Part shown: positions 30,404 through 42,000 of the stretch, piece after piece
Layout of the letters: every line of letters begins with the position of its first letter
How positions within the stretch are numbered: the stretch's first letter is position 1
NCBI RefSeq assembly: GCF_025150565.1
Contig: NZ_CP102283.1
Coordinates: 1,116,001 to 1,180,000 of the forward strand
Direction of reading: 5' to 3'
Origin: Granulicatella adiacens ATCC 49175
GTDB lineage: Bacteria; Bacillota; Bacilli; Lactobacillales; Aerococcaceae
DNA length: 64,000 nucleotides
Made by a program: the position numbers and the translations under genes
Notes under the pieces: generated by a model
Seen by the model: the letters and a program-made list of their open reading frames with translations, nothing else
What the model was told of the DNA's origin: nothing
Database searches by the model: none

Positions 30404-31157
30404 TCTCTTTCTCCTTTTCTTGTCTTTTCTCAATCAAAATATCCTCGTATGGAGAACTTTGAATAAAACGTACACGATGTTCACGAACGAGCTGTAACAT
30501 CGCTAAAAATGTTGTTGTAATCGCATGCCTGTTGAACGCTGGGAAACATTCCTCGAATGGAACTTGTTTCTTATCTGTATGCTCTATTTTTGAAATAATC
30601 GAATCCATCAATTCCTCAACTGTATGCGTTTCATGTTGAATATTGGCCTTTAGCGGCATCTTAGCAATATTTTTACGCGCTAATTTCTTTAACGCGTTCC
30701 ATAAATCTTGAGTCGTCACTTCTCCTTCTTTTAAAGGAATAATTTCTTGCATCGAAGACAAGTCACTTGCTTCTTTCCCGAAGTGTAATCCCCTTAGGAA
30801 AGAGAGCTCCTCAAGCTTTTTGGCATTTTCTTTAATTTGTTGATATTCCAATAGTTGTTGGACTAACTGATCACGAGGGTCTTCCACGATTGGCTCCCCG
30901 TCTTCATCCAACTCCTCCAACTTTGGTTTTGGAAGAAGCATTCTTGCTTTAATTTCTAATAAGGTTGATGCCATTACTAAATATTCAGCTGCCACTTCCA
31001 ATTCCAATGTCTTCATGGAATGAATGAAGTTCAAATATTGCTTCGTTAATTCATTCATCGGAATATCGTAAATATCGATTTTCATCTCACGAATCAGATG
31101 CAAGAGGACGTCCATCGGTCCTTCGTATTCAGCTACTTTAATTGTTAAATCTTCCAT
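30396..31157 (-). CDS. scpA: Segregation and condensation protein A (kleisin)
   Basis: Kleisin subunit bridging the SMC heads. The N-terminal YEGPMDVLLHLIREMKIDIYDIP and YLVMASTLLEIKARMLLP are diagnostic. A linker rich in charged residues and a C-terminal winged helix follow. At 253 residues it is of normal length. It overlaps the upstream acetyltransferase gene by 13 bases and scpB by 8 bases, so the three are translationally coupled. Confidence 0.96.
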   Translation of the reverse strand: MEDLTIKVAEYEGPMDVLLHLIREMKIDIYDIPMNELTKQYLNFIHSMKTLELEVAAEYLVMASTLLEIKARMLLPKPKLEELDEDGEPIVEDPRDQLVQQLLEYQQIKENAKKLEELSFLRGLHFGKEASDLSSMQEIIPLKEGEVTTQDLWNALKKLARKNIAKMPLKANIQHETHTVEELMDSIISKIEHTDKKQVPFEECFPAFNRHAITTTFLAMLQLVREHRVRFIQSSPYEDILIEKRQEKEKESD

Positions 31158-31528
31158 GGTTCCTCACTTACACGATGTTTATTCCATTTTGCAAGAATAA
31201 CACTCGTCTCAATTGTTCCACTTAATACTTTATCTTCCATCTTTGCTAAATCTTCTAACATTTGGAATGTAATATTTTCCCCACGAAACGAAGGTGACAA
31301 CGATAAGTATTTAATGATAACCGTGTCTGTTGTGCTTTCCCCACCAATCAATCCAATAAAATTTTCACTGTCACTTTCTTTAAAAAGCCAACATTTAATT
31401 GATGGATTTGTCGCGATTTCTTCAATTTCCTCTTGCAATCGTTTAAAGTCCTTGAATTCTGGGATATAGGATAATAATCCCATCACAATTTTTTTATTCG
31501 TTGCTGAATAAGGTACTAACAAATTCAT
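31145..31528 (-). CDS. RibT-like GNAT-family acetyltransferase
   Basis: 127 residues with a GNAT core: GLIGGESTTDTVIIKYLSLSPSFRGENI resembles the acetyl-CoA-binding segment, although the classical R/Q-x-x-G-x-G/A is only partly kept (FRGENI). The N-terminus (KKIVMGLLSYIPEFKDFKRLQ) resembles RibT, encoded beside scpA in Bacillus. The substrate is unknown. It overlaps scpA. Confidence 0.75.
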   Translation of the reverse strand: MNLLVPYSATNKKIVMGLLSYIPEFKDFKRLQEEIEEIATNPSIKCWLFKESDSENFIGLIGGESTTDTVIIKYLSLSPSFRGENITFQMLEDLAKMEDKVLSGTIETSVILAKWNKHRVSEEPWKI

Positions 31529-31548
31529 TCCTCCTCGAGGTTCGTCTC

Positions 31549-32364
31549 TTAATATAAAACTAACACTTTACGAACCAATGATTTGAACACTTCTTTAACG
31601 CGTTGTGTTGTTTCTACCACTTCTTCGTGGTTTAAGTTTGCTTGCATTCCTGCAGCTAAGTTTGTGATACATGAAATCCCAATTACTTTGATACCAGCGT
31701 GGTTTGCTACGATAACTTCAGGAACTGTTGACATTCCTACAGCATCCCCACCGATAGCTTGTGTAAAGCGGATTTCTGCTGGTGTTTCGTATGTTGGTCC
31801 AGAGTATCCCATGTATACTCCTTCTTTAATATTGATGTTTAATTCTTTAGCAGCTTTACGAACCACTTCTTGTCCATATTCATGGTACGCATGGCTCATG
31901 TCAGGGAAACGAGGTCCAAAGCGTTCATCGTTTGGTCCGATAAGCGGGTTTGTACCAGTGTAGTTAATTTGGTCTGTAATAATCATTAAGTCCCCTGGTT
32001 CAAATGTTGGGTTTGCACCACCAGCTGAGTTTGTCACAATAATCGTTTCAACATCTAATAATTTCATTAAACGAATTGGGAACGTTACTGTTTCCATATC
32101 GTAACCTTCATAGTAATGGAAACGTCCATCCATGATTAGAACTTGTTTGCCTTCTAATTCACCATATACAAGACGGCCAGCATGACCGACTACAGTTGAC
32201 ACTGGGAAGTTTGGAATATCTTTATAGTCAAAGATTAATGGATTTTTTACTTCTCCAGCAAGTTCACCAAGACCTGATCCTAAAATCATTCCGAAATCAA
32301 TGTGACCAATGCCATTTTCTTGTAAAAACGTTTTTGTTTCGACTAATTGTTCGTATTTGCTCAT
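31549..32364 (-). CDS. Purine nucleoside phosphorylase (trimeric, inosine/guanosine type)
   Basis: Phosphorolysis of purine nucleosides to base and (deoxy)ribose-1-phosphate. The family signatures are GSGLGEL, VVGHAGRLVYG, TNSAGGANP and MGYSGPTYETPAEI. At 271 residues it belongs to the low-molecular-mass trimeric class. It follows deoB closely, and the two enzymes act consecutively: ribose-1-phosphate from this enzyme is the deoB substrate. Likely symbol punA/pupG. Confidence 0.94.
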   Translation of the reverse strand: MSKYEQLVETKTFLQENGIGHIDFGMILGSGLGELAGEVKNPLIFDYKDIPNFPVSTVVGHAGRLVYGELEGKQVLIMDGRFHYYEGYDMETVTFPIRLMKLLDVETIIVTNSAGGANPTFEPGDLMIITDQINYTGTNPLIGPNDERFGPRFPDMSHAYHEYGQEVVRKAAKELNINIKEGVYMGYSGPTYETPAEIRFTQAIGGDAVGMSTVPEVIVANHAGIKVIGISCITNLAAGMQANLNHEEVVETTQRVKEVFKSLVRKVLVLY

Positions 32365-32383
32365 GATGTTCCCTCTTTCTGTA

Positions 32384-33553
32384 TTAGTTTAATTCTTTTA
32401 AGAAGCTTGTTCCGTTACCAGTTGATGCTACCCCAAAGTTTTCGCTGATTGTTTCTGCGATATCGCTGAAGTGTCCTTGTGGTAAGTGTGTTGGGTGTTT
32501 CAATGATTTGCTGATGGCTAACACTGGAATGTACTCACGAGTGTGGTCTGTTCCTTTGAATGTTGGGTCGTTTCCGTGGTCAGCAGTGATAATGAGTAAA
32601 TCATCTTCTTGCATGTTTTCTACGATTTCTGGAATACGAGCATCAAATGCTTCAAGCGCTTCACCGTATCCTTTTGTATTACGACGGTGACCATAAACCG
32701 CGTCAAAGTCCACTAAGTTTAAGAAACTCATACCAGTGAAGTCTTTCTTCAATACTTCAACAAGTTTGTCTACGCCATCCATGTTGTCTTTTGTACGAAC
32801 GAATTCAGTGATTCCTTGTCCGTTAAAGATATCGTTAATTTTACCAATTGCAATGACATCAAAGCCATCTTTCTTCAAGAAATCTAATGTTGTTTCGCCA
32901 AATGGACTTAACGCATAGTCATGTCGGTTTGAAGTTCTTTGGAAGTTGCCAGGTTCACCCACATATGGACGAGCAATGATACGACCAATCATGTATGGAT
33001 CGTCTTTTGTAATTTCACGAGCGTATTCACAAATACGATATAACTCTTCTAGCGGAATAATGTCTTCATGAGCAGCAATTTGCATTACTGGGTCAGCAGA
33101 AGTATAAACGATTAAATCGCCTGTTTCCATTTGGTGTTTACCGTAGTCATCAATAACCGCTGTTCCACTGTATGGTAAGTTACATACGATCCCTCTTCCT
33201 GAGAACTTAGAAATACGGTCTAATAATTCTTGTGGGAAACCATTAGGGAAAACACGGAAAGGAGTTTTAATATTTAAGCCCATTAATTCCCAGTGACCTG
33301 TCATTGTATCTTTACCAACAGAAACTTCTTCAAGTTTCGTATAGCTTCCTTCTGGATGTTCTACTGGTGGAACTGTTTTTAAAGGAGCGATATTCCCTAA
33401 ACCATAACGTTGCATATTTGGCACATTTAGACCTACAGTTTCTGAAATATGGCCTAAAGTATGTGAACCTGCATCATCAAATTTTGCAGCATCGGGTGCT
33501 TCTCCAATACCTACAGAGTCCATTACAATGACATGTATTCTTTTAAATTTCAT
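32384..33553 (-). CDS. deoB: Phosphopentomutase
   Basis: Interconverts (deoxy)ribose-1-phosphate and -5-phosphate. Alkaline phosphatase superfamily: the N-terminal [15 protein letters not shown] and the C-terminal [19 protein letters not shown] supply the metal ligands, with [10 protein letters not shown] at the phosphorylated Thr. The ATG at 33553 is nine bases after GGAG; ATGs at 33568 and 33562 overlap or precede the Shine-Dalgarno. About 389 residues. Confidence 0.95.
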   Translation of the reverse strand: MKFKRIHVIVMDSVGIGEAPDAAKFDDAGSHTLGHISETVGLNVPNMQRYGLGNIAPLKTVPPVEHPEGSYTKLEEVSVGKDTMTGHWELMGLNIKTPFRVFPNGFPQELLDRISKFSGRGIVCNLPYSGTAVIDDYGKHQMETGDLIVYTSADPVMQIAAHEDIIPLEELYRICEYAREITKDDPYMIGRIIARPYVGEPGNFQRTSNRHDYALSPFGETTLDFLKKDGFDVIAIGKINDIFNGQGITEFVRTKDNMDGVDKLVEVLKKDFTGMSFLNLVDFDAVYGHRRNTKGYGEALEAFDARIPEIVENMQEDDLLIITADHGNDPTFKGTDHTREYIPVLAISKSLKHPTHLPQGHFSDIAETISENFGVASTGNGTSFLKELN

Positions 33554-33577
33554 AGTTTCCATCTCCATTTTCTTTAT

Positions 33578-34462
33578 TTACGAACGAGGATGTGCTTGTT
33601 TGTAAATTTCCTTCATTCGTTCGTTTGTAATATGTGTATAAATTTGTGTCGTACTAATATCCGAGTGCCCGAGTAACTCCTGCACAATTCGAAGGTCGGC
33701 ACCCGCTTCTAAAATATGAGTTGCAAAGGAATGGCGCAATGTATGCGGGCTCACTTCCTTTGTAATCATGGCTGTCTGGACGATCTTCTTTAAATTCTTC
33801 CAGAAACCTTGACGTGTAAACGGACCGCCTCTGTGATTCAAGAACAAGACATTCGATAACTTCTTCTCGTCTTCTAAAGCAGGCCGTGCATACTCTAAAT
33901 AGTTTTGAATCCAGTTAGTTGCTTCTTGTCCAATCGGGATAATGCGTTGTTTATTTCCTTTCCCAATCGTTTGTAAGAATCCAAGTTCCAAATGCAAATC
34001 ACCAAGTTCAATACTAATCAGTTCGCTTACACGCATCCCAGTTGCATACAAAAGTTCGAGCATGGCTTTATCTCTTAGTCCTAAAACAGTCGTTGTGTCT
34101 GGGACCTCCAGCAACCGATTCACTTCATCGATACTGAGGGCTTTTGGCAACTGCTTCTTCGGTTTTGGCGGATGAATTTGCTGTGTCGGGTCTTTGTCTA
34201 TTATTCGCTCTTGGATAAGAAACTGGAAGAACTTCTTCAAGCAACTAATCATGCGACTTGTTGAACTAACGGCATATTCGTCTTTTTTTAATTTCTGTAG
34301 AAATAGTACCATTGTCGTATGGTCCACATTTTGAAGACGTATCACCTTCTGTTCTTCTAAAAACTGAGAAAACTTCTCTAAGTCTCGTCTATAGCTGGAA
34401 ACCGTATTATCGGATAGACCCTGAACGGCAATACTATCCAGGAAGTAGTGTATTTCTTTCAT
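33578..34462 (-). CDS. xerD: Tyrosine recombinase XerD
   Basis: Resolves chromosome dimers at dif together with XerC. The N-terminal SAM-like domain (about 1-85) precedes a catalytic domain with Arg in LLYATGMRVSELI, HTLRHSFATHIL, LLGHSDISTTQIYTH and the nucleophile Tyr. At 294 residues it is of normal length. The fur-xerD-deoB order is typical of Firmicutes, which supports XerD over a mobile-element integrase. Confidence 0.9.
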   Translation of the reverse strand: MKEIHYFLDSIAVQGLSDNTVSSYRRDLEKFSQFLEEQKVIRLQNVDHTTMVLFLQKLKKDEYAVSSTSRMISCLKKFFQFLIQERIIDKDPTQQIHPPKPKKQLPKALSIDEVNRLLEVPDTTTVLGLRDKAMLELLYATGMRVSELISIELGDLHLELGFLQTIGKGNKQRIIPIGQEATNWIQNYLEYARPALEDEKKLSNVLFLNHRGGPFTRQGFWKNLKKIVQTAMITKEVSPHTLRHSFATHILEAGADLRIVQELLGHSDISTTQIYTHITNERMKEIYKQAHPRS

Positions 34463-34465
34463 CTT

Positions 34466-34915
34466 CTACCCTTCCTTTTGCTGGCAATTTTTGCAAATTC
34501 CATGGAAAGTCAGCCGATGATCCAACACCTGAAAATGAAACTGCTCTAACACTTTCTGTTCCACATCAATGAGAAGGTCCTCTTCCACCTCTTGAATTTG
34601 ACCACATTTAACACACAATAAATGATGTGCAAAATGTCTGCTAACAGACTGCTTCAAATGATAGCGACCAATACCATCGTCAAATATATTTCTGGTAACT
34701 ACCTCTAAATCCGTTAAAATTTCTAATGTTCGATAAACTGTTGCTAATCCAATATCTGGATATTTTTCTTTTACAAACATATAAATTTCTTCAGCAGTCA
34801 GTAGTTCATTTAAATGTTCCAGAAGAATCTCAACTGTTGCCTGTCTTTGCAGGGTTAGTTTGAATCCTTCTTCTTGTAACTTCTTTTGAATCTCTTCAAT
34901 AGAAATAGATGACAA
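34466..34915 (-). CDS. fur: Fur-family metal-responsive regulator
   Basis: Transcriptional repressor of iron (or other metal) uptake or stress genes. The N-terminal winged helix has LTLQRQATVEILL and LATVYRTLEIL. The C-terminal dimerisation domain has the structural zinc ligands CVKC and CKNC and the His-rich SRHFAHHLLC. The ORF can open at GTG 34930, but GGAGG lies just inside that frame, eight bases before TTG 34915, which I take as the start. The position beside xerD favours Fur over PerR or Zur, but metal choice cannot be read. Confidence 0.85.
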   Translation of the reverse strand: MSSISIEEIQKKLQEEGFKLTLQRQATVEILLEHLNELLTAEEIYMFVKEKYPDIGLATVYRTLEILTDLEVVTRNIFDDGIGRYHLKQSVSRHFAHHLLCVKCGQIQEVEEDLLIDVEQKVLEQFHFQVLDHRLTFHGICKNCQQKEG

Positions 34916-34933
34916 GCGATTCGCCTCCACTCA

Positions 34934-35797
34934 TTATTCTTCAATCAGATGAATAAATCCTTCTTCTTGTGTAATTCGTTTTGCCTTTAACAAGTTTCCA
35001 ATGGCACGTTTAAATTGTCCTTTACTAATTCCAAAAATCTCTTTGATGACTTTAGGATCACTTTTATCCCAATATGGAAGTGTATGCGTTGGTCGATTCT
35101 TTAACATCGCAATAATCATTTCCGCATCATCTCCAATAGCTTCATGTGCTCTAGGTCTCATTGATACATTAAGGACTCCATCAGGTCGTAAGCCAATCAC
35201 ACGAACAGTAATTTCTTCTCCCAGCGTTGGTTCATATAATCGTTCTGAAGGATGCAAGAACAATTTATATCCTTCCGGAGTTATAATCGTAGTCCCAACC
35301 AGGCGCACTTGTGTCACAATTCCAGTTAAATCTTTATTCAACAGCCCTTTGTGACCACGAATCACTTTATCATTAAGTGCGTTTCCATCCCCCATCGTTG
35401 CCCATGTACGATCTTTTTTATCTTTTATCAATGTTACATATAAACGATTATTTTTCTTTGGCCATAACTCTTTCATACTTGGAAGTTCATCCAATGAAAC
35501 TACCATATCTTTATCTTCTAAACCAATATCTACAAATACGCCTAAGTCTTTTCTGACTTGTGTCACACTTGCCCATCCATAACTTTCATTTGTTACTTCA
35601 GGAATATTCAGAGTAAAGACTTTTTTACGAGAAGAATTCTCATATAAGAATCCCGTTACTACATCACCGATTTTTAGTGTTTCTGTAGCTTCGTCTTTTT
35701 TTAGACGGAATGTTTCTCCACTCTTTTGCACAAAAAAGTACTTTTCGTTTTCATCCGTGATAATGGCTTGAACAACAGTCGATAATTCACTTGTCAT
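34934..35797 (-). CDS. cvfB: CvfB-like S1-domain RNA-binding protein
   Basis: 287 residues with two or three S1/OB-type domains (e.g. WASVTQVRKDLGVFVDIGLEDKDMVVSLDELP) and a C-terminal winged helix (DPKVIKEIFGISKGQFKRAIGNLLKAKRI). This architecture matches CvfB/YitL, a regulator of virulence and RNA metabolism in staphylococci and pneumococci. Start ATG with GGAGG. Upstream of fur with 3 bases between. Confidence 0.9.
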   Translation of the reverse strand: MTSELSTVVQAIITDENEKYFFVQKSGETFRLKKDEATETLKIGDVVTGFLYENSSRKKVFTLNIPEVTNESYGWASVTQVRKDLGVFVDIGLEDKDMVVSLDELPSMKELWPKKNNRLYVTLIKDKKDRTWATMGDGNALNDKVIRGHKGLLNKDLTGIVTQVRLVGTTIITPEGYKLFLHPSERLYEPTLGEEITVRVIGLRPDGVLNVSMRPRAHEAIGDDAEMIIAMLKNRPTHTLPYWDKSDPKVIKEIFGISKGQFKRAIGNLLKAKRITQEEGFIHLIEE

Positions 35798-35944
35798 AAC
35801 AAACCTCCTTCTTTTTACATTTGTCTTTTTATTTTACCACAAAATAGGGCTTACAGTCATTTTTATCCTGTAAATTGGGCCTTTTTCTTAAAGGATACGC
35901 ATGAATCTTTGAAGCACTTACACTTACGCTCTCAATTTTATAAA

Positions 35945-35987
35945 AAAAAGGCTTGAACAAACCTTTTAGATTCGTTCAAACCTTTTT
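35945..35987 (-). terminator. Terminator after pyk
   Basis: The arms AAAAAGGCTTGAAC and GTTCAAACCTTTTT (one G-T pair) are followed by a long T run on the minus strand. Confidence 0.88.
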
Positions 35988-36000
35988 ATTTTCAAATGAA

Positions 36001-37419
36001 TTATAAGCGAGCTACTTTCATCATGTTTGTTGTACCTTTAATTCCTAAAGGAACACCAGCAGTGATGATTACTAAGTCGTTTTCTTTAGCAGTGTGGTAG
36101 TCACGTACTGCTTGAAGACATAATTCAAACATTTCGTCAGTTGATTTAGCGCGATCAACGATTACTGGTTTAACACCCCAGATTAATGCTAAGGCACGTT
36201 GTTGACGTTCTGTTGAAGTGACACCTAAGATTGTTGCGTCAGGACGGAATTTAGAAATCATTTTCGCAGTATGTCCTGATTCTGTTGCAGCAACAATTGT
36301 TTTAACTTTTAAGTTTTTAGCTGTATGTGCTACTGAACGACCAATCGCTTCAGCTACATCGTTTTCGTTGAATGCTTTTAATTTGAATTTGTCACGTACA
36401 CGGATTTCTTGTTCTGTACGAACACAGATATTTGCCATTGTACGAACTGCTTCTACTGGGTAATCCCCTGCTGCAGATTCACCAGATAACATAACTGCAT
36501 CTGTTCCGTCGAAGATAGCATTCGCTACGTCACCAACTTCCGCACGTGTTGGACGTGGGTTACGTTGCATTGAATCTAACATTTGAGTAGCTGTAATAAC
36601 TGGTTTACCTAATGTGTTACATTTCTTGATTAACATTTTTTGAACGATTGGAACTTCTTCCGCAGCGATTTCAACACCCATGTCTCCACGAGCAACCATT
36701 AAACCGTCAGATAAAGCTAAGATTTCGTCAATATTGTCGATACCTTCTTGGTTTTCGATTTTTGGAATAATTTGAATGTGAGTTGCATTATGTTCTTTTA
36801 ACAAATCGCGGATTTCTTGAACGTCTGAAGCACGACGAACGAAACTTGCTGCGATGAAGTCAATATCATTTTCAATACCGAAAATAATATCTGCACGGTC
36901 TTTTTCAGTGATACCAGGTAATTTTGTTTTAACACCAGGAACGTTAATTCCTTTTTTGTTTTTAACAACACCACTGTTGTTTACGACGCAGACAATTTCG
37001 CCATTTGCGTGGTCTACTTCAGTAACAGCTAAACCTACTAAACCGTCATCTACTAAGATAATTGATCCAGGTTTAACATCGTTGATTAATTCTGGATAAG
37101 TAATAGAGAATTTTTCTTTTGTTCCTAGCACTTCAGTCATTGAAATACGAACTACATCACCAGTGTGGAATTCAATCGCACCATTTTCCATATTATGTGT
37201 ACGAATTTCTGGTCCTTTTGTATCTAAAAGAATTGCGATAACGCGTCCTGTTTCTTTACGGATTTTTTTGATTGTGTTGATACGTGCTAAATGCTCTTCA
37301 TGGTCACCATGTGAGAAGTTTAGACGTGCAACGTTCATTCCTGCTTCTGATAAAGCAGCTAATTTTTCTGGAGCTTCACTAGCTGGTCCAATTGTACATA
37401 CGATTTTAGTTCTTTTCAT
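36001..37419 (-). CDS. pyk: Pyruvate kinase
   Basis: Last step of glycolysis, PEP + ADP to pyruvate + ATP. N-terminal [12 protein letters not shown], the active-site [17 protein letters not shown] and [10 protein letters not shown] are clear. At 472 residues it lacks the extra C-terminal PEP-utiliser-like domain of Bacillus pyruvate kinase. It follows pfkA by 24 bases, forming the classic pfkA-pyk operon. Confidence 0.97.
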   Translation of the reverse strand: MKRTKIVCTIGPASEAPEKLAALSEAGMNVARLNFSHGDHEEHLARINTIKKIRKETGRVIAILLDTKGPEIRTHNMENGAIEFHTGDVVRISMTEVLGTKEKFSITYPELINDVKPGSIILVDDGLVGLAVTEVDHANGEIVCVVNNSGVVKNKKGINVPGVKTKLPGITEKDRADIIFGIENDIDFIAASFVRRASDVQEIRDLLKEHNATHIQIIPKIENQEGIDNIDEILALSDGLMVARGDMGVEIAAEEVPIVQKMLIKKCNTLGKPVITATQMLDSMQRNPRPTRAEVGDVANAIFDGTDAVMLSGESAAGDYPVEAVRTMANICVRTEQEIRVRDKFKLKAFNENDVAEAIGRSVAHTAKNLKVKTIVAATESGHTAKMISKFRPDATILGVTSTERQQRALALIWGVKPVIVDRAKSTDEMFELCLQAVRDYHTAKENDLVIITAGVPLGIKGTTNMMKVARL

Positions 37420-37443
37420 TTTATCCTTGACTCCTTTAATTTT

Positions 37444-38415
<972 letters not shown>

Positions 38416-38507
38416 TCACCTCTTAGATTTATTTTTACTGGAACAAGCCCATTTGTTCTCATTTTATCACTTTTTAGAACAAATGTCTTTCATTTTCATA
38501 AACTTTT

Positions 38508-41500
38508 TCATTTTACAATTTTTATACATTCTTTATCTAAAATGTCGATAAGACTAGGTATTAGCTTTGACTCAAGATTTACACCGTTTGCAAAAGAATT
38601 CTTTACGAGCGTCTTACTATTCACAAGGAATAATTCAACAGGTGTCACTCCTTTATATTTGGTCACGAGTTGTTTGATTTCCGCATATACTTCTGGAGTA
38701 TGTTTTTCTGGACGAATCGCAATTTGCAATTTTTTAGATGAATCAGCTAGCAACTTATCAGCAAAACTCATCGGATACATACGATTTAACTGCAATTGCC
38801 ATTGACCTTTTTGTCCTCTCTTCACACGACCTTCCATAAGAACCATCGTATTTTGTTGAAGATGCTGATAGATTTCAGCAAGTGTTGATGGAAAGACAAC
38901 TACATCGATCATCCCAGACGCATCTTGAAGTGTGACATACGCCATTTTCTCTCCTTTACGAGTGGAGATTTTACGAATGTCCACAATCAATCCTACAAAA
39001 CGCATATATCCTTCTTCAAAAACAGATTGAATTGCTTGAATCCATCCACTCTTCATAAGAGGATCGTATTTCGAGGAAGGATGTGGCGAAATTGAAAAGC
39101 CAAGCACTTCAATTTCTTCTCCAATCCTTTGAAGTAATGGTTCTTCTTCTACATGAGTGAAAGCTACTTCTAAGTCATCCTCAAGTGATAAATTCAACCC
39201 ATGGAATTTCACACTTTTAGCAACAGCATCCACATTCGCCTTCAGCGTCGCCCGTGTTTCACCAAACTCATCAAAAGCCCCCGCATTAATTAACGCTACT
39301 AAAAGTGGTTCTTTTGTATATTGAGCACCCATTCGATATGCAAAGTCTTGGAACCCTTTGAACGGTCCATACTCATAACGGTTCTTCACGATACTTTCAA
39401 CAAAGTCTCGTCTAATTCCTTTAATACTATTGAGACCGACAATAACACCACTATCGTTCGCTACGAAATCAGCAAAACTATTATTGATACTTGGTGGCAA
39501 TATTTTAATCCCTAATTGACGCGCTTCTACAAGATAGTCTTGTAACTTCGATGATTTCGCACTCGCGTTTTGGAACAAGGCTGTAAAGAACGCTGTAGGA
39601 TAGTTTGCCTTTAAGTACGCCAATTGATAAGACAGCATCGCATAAGCTACTGCGTGTGATTTATTAAATCCATAGTTGGCAAACTTTTCAATATAGTCGT
39701 AGACCGTCTCGGCATCCTCTTGTTTGTATCCTTTTGAAACGGCGCCTTGCACAAATTTTTCTTTTTGTGCAGCGATAGTTTCACTATTCTTCTTACCAAT
39801 CGCACGACGTAAAATATCCGCTTCTCCTAAAGAAAAACCAGCCATTTCACTTGCAGCTTGCATAACTTGTTCTTGGTAGACCAAAATACCATAGGTTGGT
39901 TCAAGAATCCTTTGAAGAGATGCATGCGGATACTGAACGATTTCTGTTCCTTTTTTACGATTAATAAAATGAGAAATTTGCTCCATTGGTCCTGGACGGT
40001 ACAACGAGAGTACTGCCACTAAATCTTCGAATTCAGTTGGTTTCATTTCCTTCAAAACACGGCGAATACCATCTGACTCGAATTGAAAAATCCCGTTCGT
40101 CTGTGCTTTTTGGAAGAGTTCAAACGTACGAGGGTCGTCTAGAGGAATCTTCGTAATATCCAATTCTTTTTTCGTAATCTTTTGAGTTTGTTGGATTGCC
40201 TTATGCAGCAATGTCAGGTTACTTAACCCAAGTAGGTCCATCTTGAGAAGACCCACTTTTTCAACAGCCTGCATCGCATACTGCGTTAGCATCCAATCAG
40301 CTTCCTGAAGTGACGCCGAATACCCTTTGTCTCGTTTCATTAACGGAACGGTCTTGGTCAACGCATCTTGCGACAACACAACTCCGGCCGCGTGGACAGA
40401 TGAATGACGTGGAAGACCTTCAAGAGCTTTTGCCACTTGATAGAGTTTGCGATTGCGTTCACTACTTTCTATATGTTCTCTAAACGCTTTATTTTCTTTA
40501 TAGGTCTGCTCTAATGTTACTTTCCCTTGAGCGATATTATTTGAAAACTTCTGAACCGTAATGATGTTTTCGCCAAAGACTTTACATACATCACGTAACA
40601 CTTGTTTCGCTCCAAGTGTACCAAATGTCACGATTTGCGCTACATTTTGATTTCCATATTTTGAAACGATATACGCTAAAATATCTTCACGCTTATCATC
40701 AGGAAAATCCAAGTCGATATCAGGCATTGTATAACGTTCACGGTTTAAGAAACGTTCAAATAGCAAGTGATAACGAATCGGATCAACACCTGTAATATGT
40801 AAGAGATACGCTACAAGTGAACCTGCCGCAGATCCACGACCAGCTCCGGTTTGAATACCTTTCTCACGCGCATGACGCATAATATCCCAAACAATTAGGA
40901 AGTAATCATCAAATCCCATCTCATGAATAACGGCCAATTCTTCTTTAAGACGATTCACATAGATGGGCGTCGTTACTCCCATCTCAAGCATTGCTGCTTC
41001 ACATAATTCATAAAGGAACTGTGCACTCGTCTTCCCATCTGGTACTGGGAATTTAGGGAGCATGGTGTCTCTTAGAGGAATCTCTACCACTAAATCTTTT
41101 GTAAACTTTTCTAAGTTAGAAAGAAGCACTCCACCTTCTACCACTTGGAACACCTTCGCCATCGAAGTCGCTTCTGGTAAAGATTCACTCCCTGTTGCAT
41201 CTTCTTGAGTAAACGAGAGAGTTCCCCCTAGTCGAATCGCTTGTAATACTTTCCATGGGAAATAATCAGTTGCATTTAAATAACGTGAGACACTAAAGGC
41301 AACAGGAAGAACTCCAGCTGCTTCAATTCCTTCACGCATTTTTTCGAACTCACTACGTTCGACCATTTCACGAGTAATCCCTATAGCAATCTCAACGCCC
41401 GCATACTCTTCCTTCACAGCTTTTAGAACCGCTTCAAGTCTGCCCTTAGAATTCGCCGCAACCCACTCACTATCCGTTGGAGGAAGAACGATTTTCACAT

Positions 41501-41861
41501 CCTCGCTATGAGTGGCAATCCACTCCGTCATTTCTTTTGTCCAAGTAAGTCCTTGTTGATATAGGGTTGAGAGTTTCAGGAGGGATTCATACCCCTTAGA
41601 GCCCTTTGCATAGACGACAAGCATTTCTTTTTTAGACGCATCACTCTTCCATGCAATCTCGAATGTACATCCTAGAATCGGTTGAATTCCATTTTGAATA
41701 CAGCGCTCATAAAACTCCACTGCACCATGCAGCACGCCATCATCTGTTAGGGCCAATTGTTTATAACCTAATAATTTTCCAGTCGCAACATACTCATTTA
41801 AACGAATCGTACTCTTGAGTAATGAATAGCTACTGAATACTTGTAAAGTTGTATATGGCAT
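38508..41861 (-). CDS. dnaE: DNA polymerase III alpha subunit DnaE
   Basis: DNA polymerase (C-family, DnaE1/DnaE type) that extends lagging-strand primers before handing over to PolC. Domain order is an N-terminal PHP domain (about 1-200), the polymerase core with GAGRGSAAGSLVAYLL and the catalytic PDIDLDFPDD, tandem HhH, and a C-terminal OB fold (VGLIVDIRKISTRKGEKMAYVTLQD). At 1117 residues it is of normal length. Confidence 0.96.
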   Translation of the reverse strand: MPYTTLQVFSSYSLLKSTIRLNEYVATGKLLGYKQLALTDDGVLHGAVEFYERCIQNGIQPILGCTFEIAWKSDASKKEMLVVYAKGSKGYESLLKLSTLYQQGLTWTKEMTEWIATHSEDVKIVLPPTDSEWVAANSKGRLEAVLKAVKEEYAGVEIAIGITREMVERSEFEKMREGIEAAGVLPVAFSVSRYLNATDYFPWKVLQAIRLGGTLSFTQEDATGSESLPEATSMAKVFQVVEGGVLLSNLEKFTKDLVVEIPLRDTMLPKFPVPDGKTSAQFLYELCEAAMLEMGVTTPIYVNRLKEELAVIHEMGFDDYFLIVWDIMRHAREKGIQTGAGRGSAAGSLVAYLLHITGVDPIRYHLLFERFLNRERYTMPDIDLDFPDDKREDILAYIVSKYGNQNVAQIVTFGTLGAKQVLRDVCKVFGENIITVQKFSNNIAQGKVTLEQTYKENKAFREHIESSERNRKLYQVAKALEGLPRHSSVHAAGVVLSQDALTKTVPLMKRDKGYSASLQEADWMLTQYAMQAVEKVGLLKMDLLGLSNLTLLHKAIQQTQKITKKELDITKIPLDDPRTFELFQKAQTNGIFQFESDGIRRVLKEMKPTEFEDLVAVLSLYRPGPMEQISHFINRKKGTEIVQYPHASLQRILEPTYGILVYQEQVMQAASEMAGFSLGEADILRRAIGKKNSETIAAQKEKFVQGAVSKGYKQEDAETVYDYIEKFANYGFNKSHAVAYAMLSYQLAYLKANYPTAFFTALFQNASAKSSKLQDYLVEARQLGIKILPPSINNSFADFVANDSGVIVGLNSIKGIRRDFVESIVKNRYEYGPFKGFQDFAYRMGAQYTKEPLLVALINAGAFDEFGETRATLKANVDAVAKSVKFHGLNLSLEDDLEVAFTHVEEEPLLQRIGEEIEVLGFSISPHPSSKYDPLMKSGWIQAIQSVFEEGYMRFVGLIVDIRKISTRKGEKMAYVTLQDASGMIDVVVFPSTLAEIYQHLQQNTMVLMEGRVKRGQKGQWQLQLNRMYPMSFADKLLADSSKKLQIAIRPEKHTPEVYAEIKQLVTKYKGVTPVELFLVNSKTLVKNSFANGVNLESKLIPSLIDILDKECIKIVK

Positions 41862-41890
41862 AGGGTTCCTCCTCTCGTATTAGTCGTCTT

Positions 41891-41899
41891 ATTATAGCA
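41891..41899 (-). promoter_or_regulatory. Extended -10 promoter element for dnaE
   Basis: On the minus strand TGCTATAAT, an extended -10 hexamer, lies about 30 bases before the dnaE ATG. No convincing -35, which extended -10 promoters do not require. Confidence 0.55.
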
Positions 41900-41947
41900 T
41901 ATCTTCCCCATTCGCGCTCCCTTTTGGAAAGTTTTTCGCCCCATCTA

Positions 41948-41977
41948 TTGTCAAAAGAATCTTGCTTGTACTATAAT
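41948..41977 (+). promoter_or_regulatory. Promoter of the yjzD-like gene (TTGTCA-18-TATAAT)
   Basis: TTGTCA at 41948-41953 and TATAAT at 41972-41977 with an 18-base spacer, 23 bases before the GTG start. Divergent to dnaE. Confidence 0.75.
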
Positions 41978-42000
41978 GGGAACTGAAAGAAGGGTTGTCC

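Noticed and set aside
33578-34462. Tyrosine recombinase as a phage or element integrase
   Set aside because: Its place between fur and deoB is the conserved XerD locus, and no phage genes or att repeats lie nearby.
38542-38805. Plus-strand frames inside dnaE and other housekeeping genes
   Set aside because: They mirror the codon structure of well-supported genes on the other strand and lack start signals.
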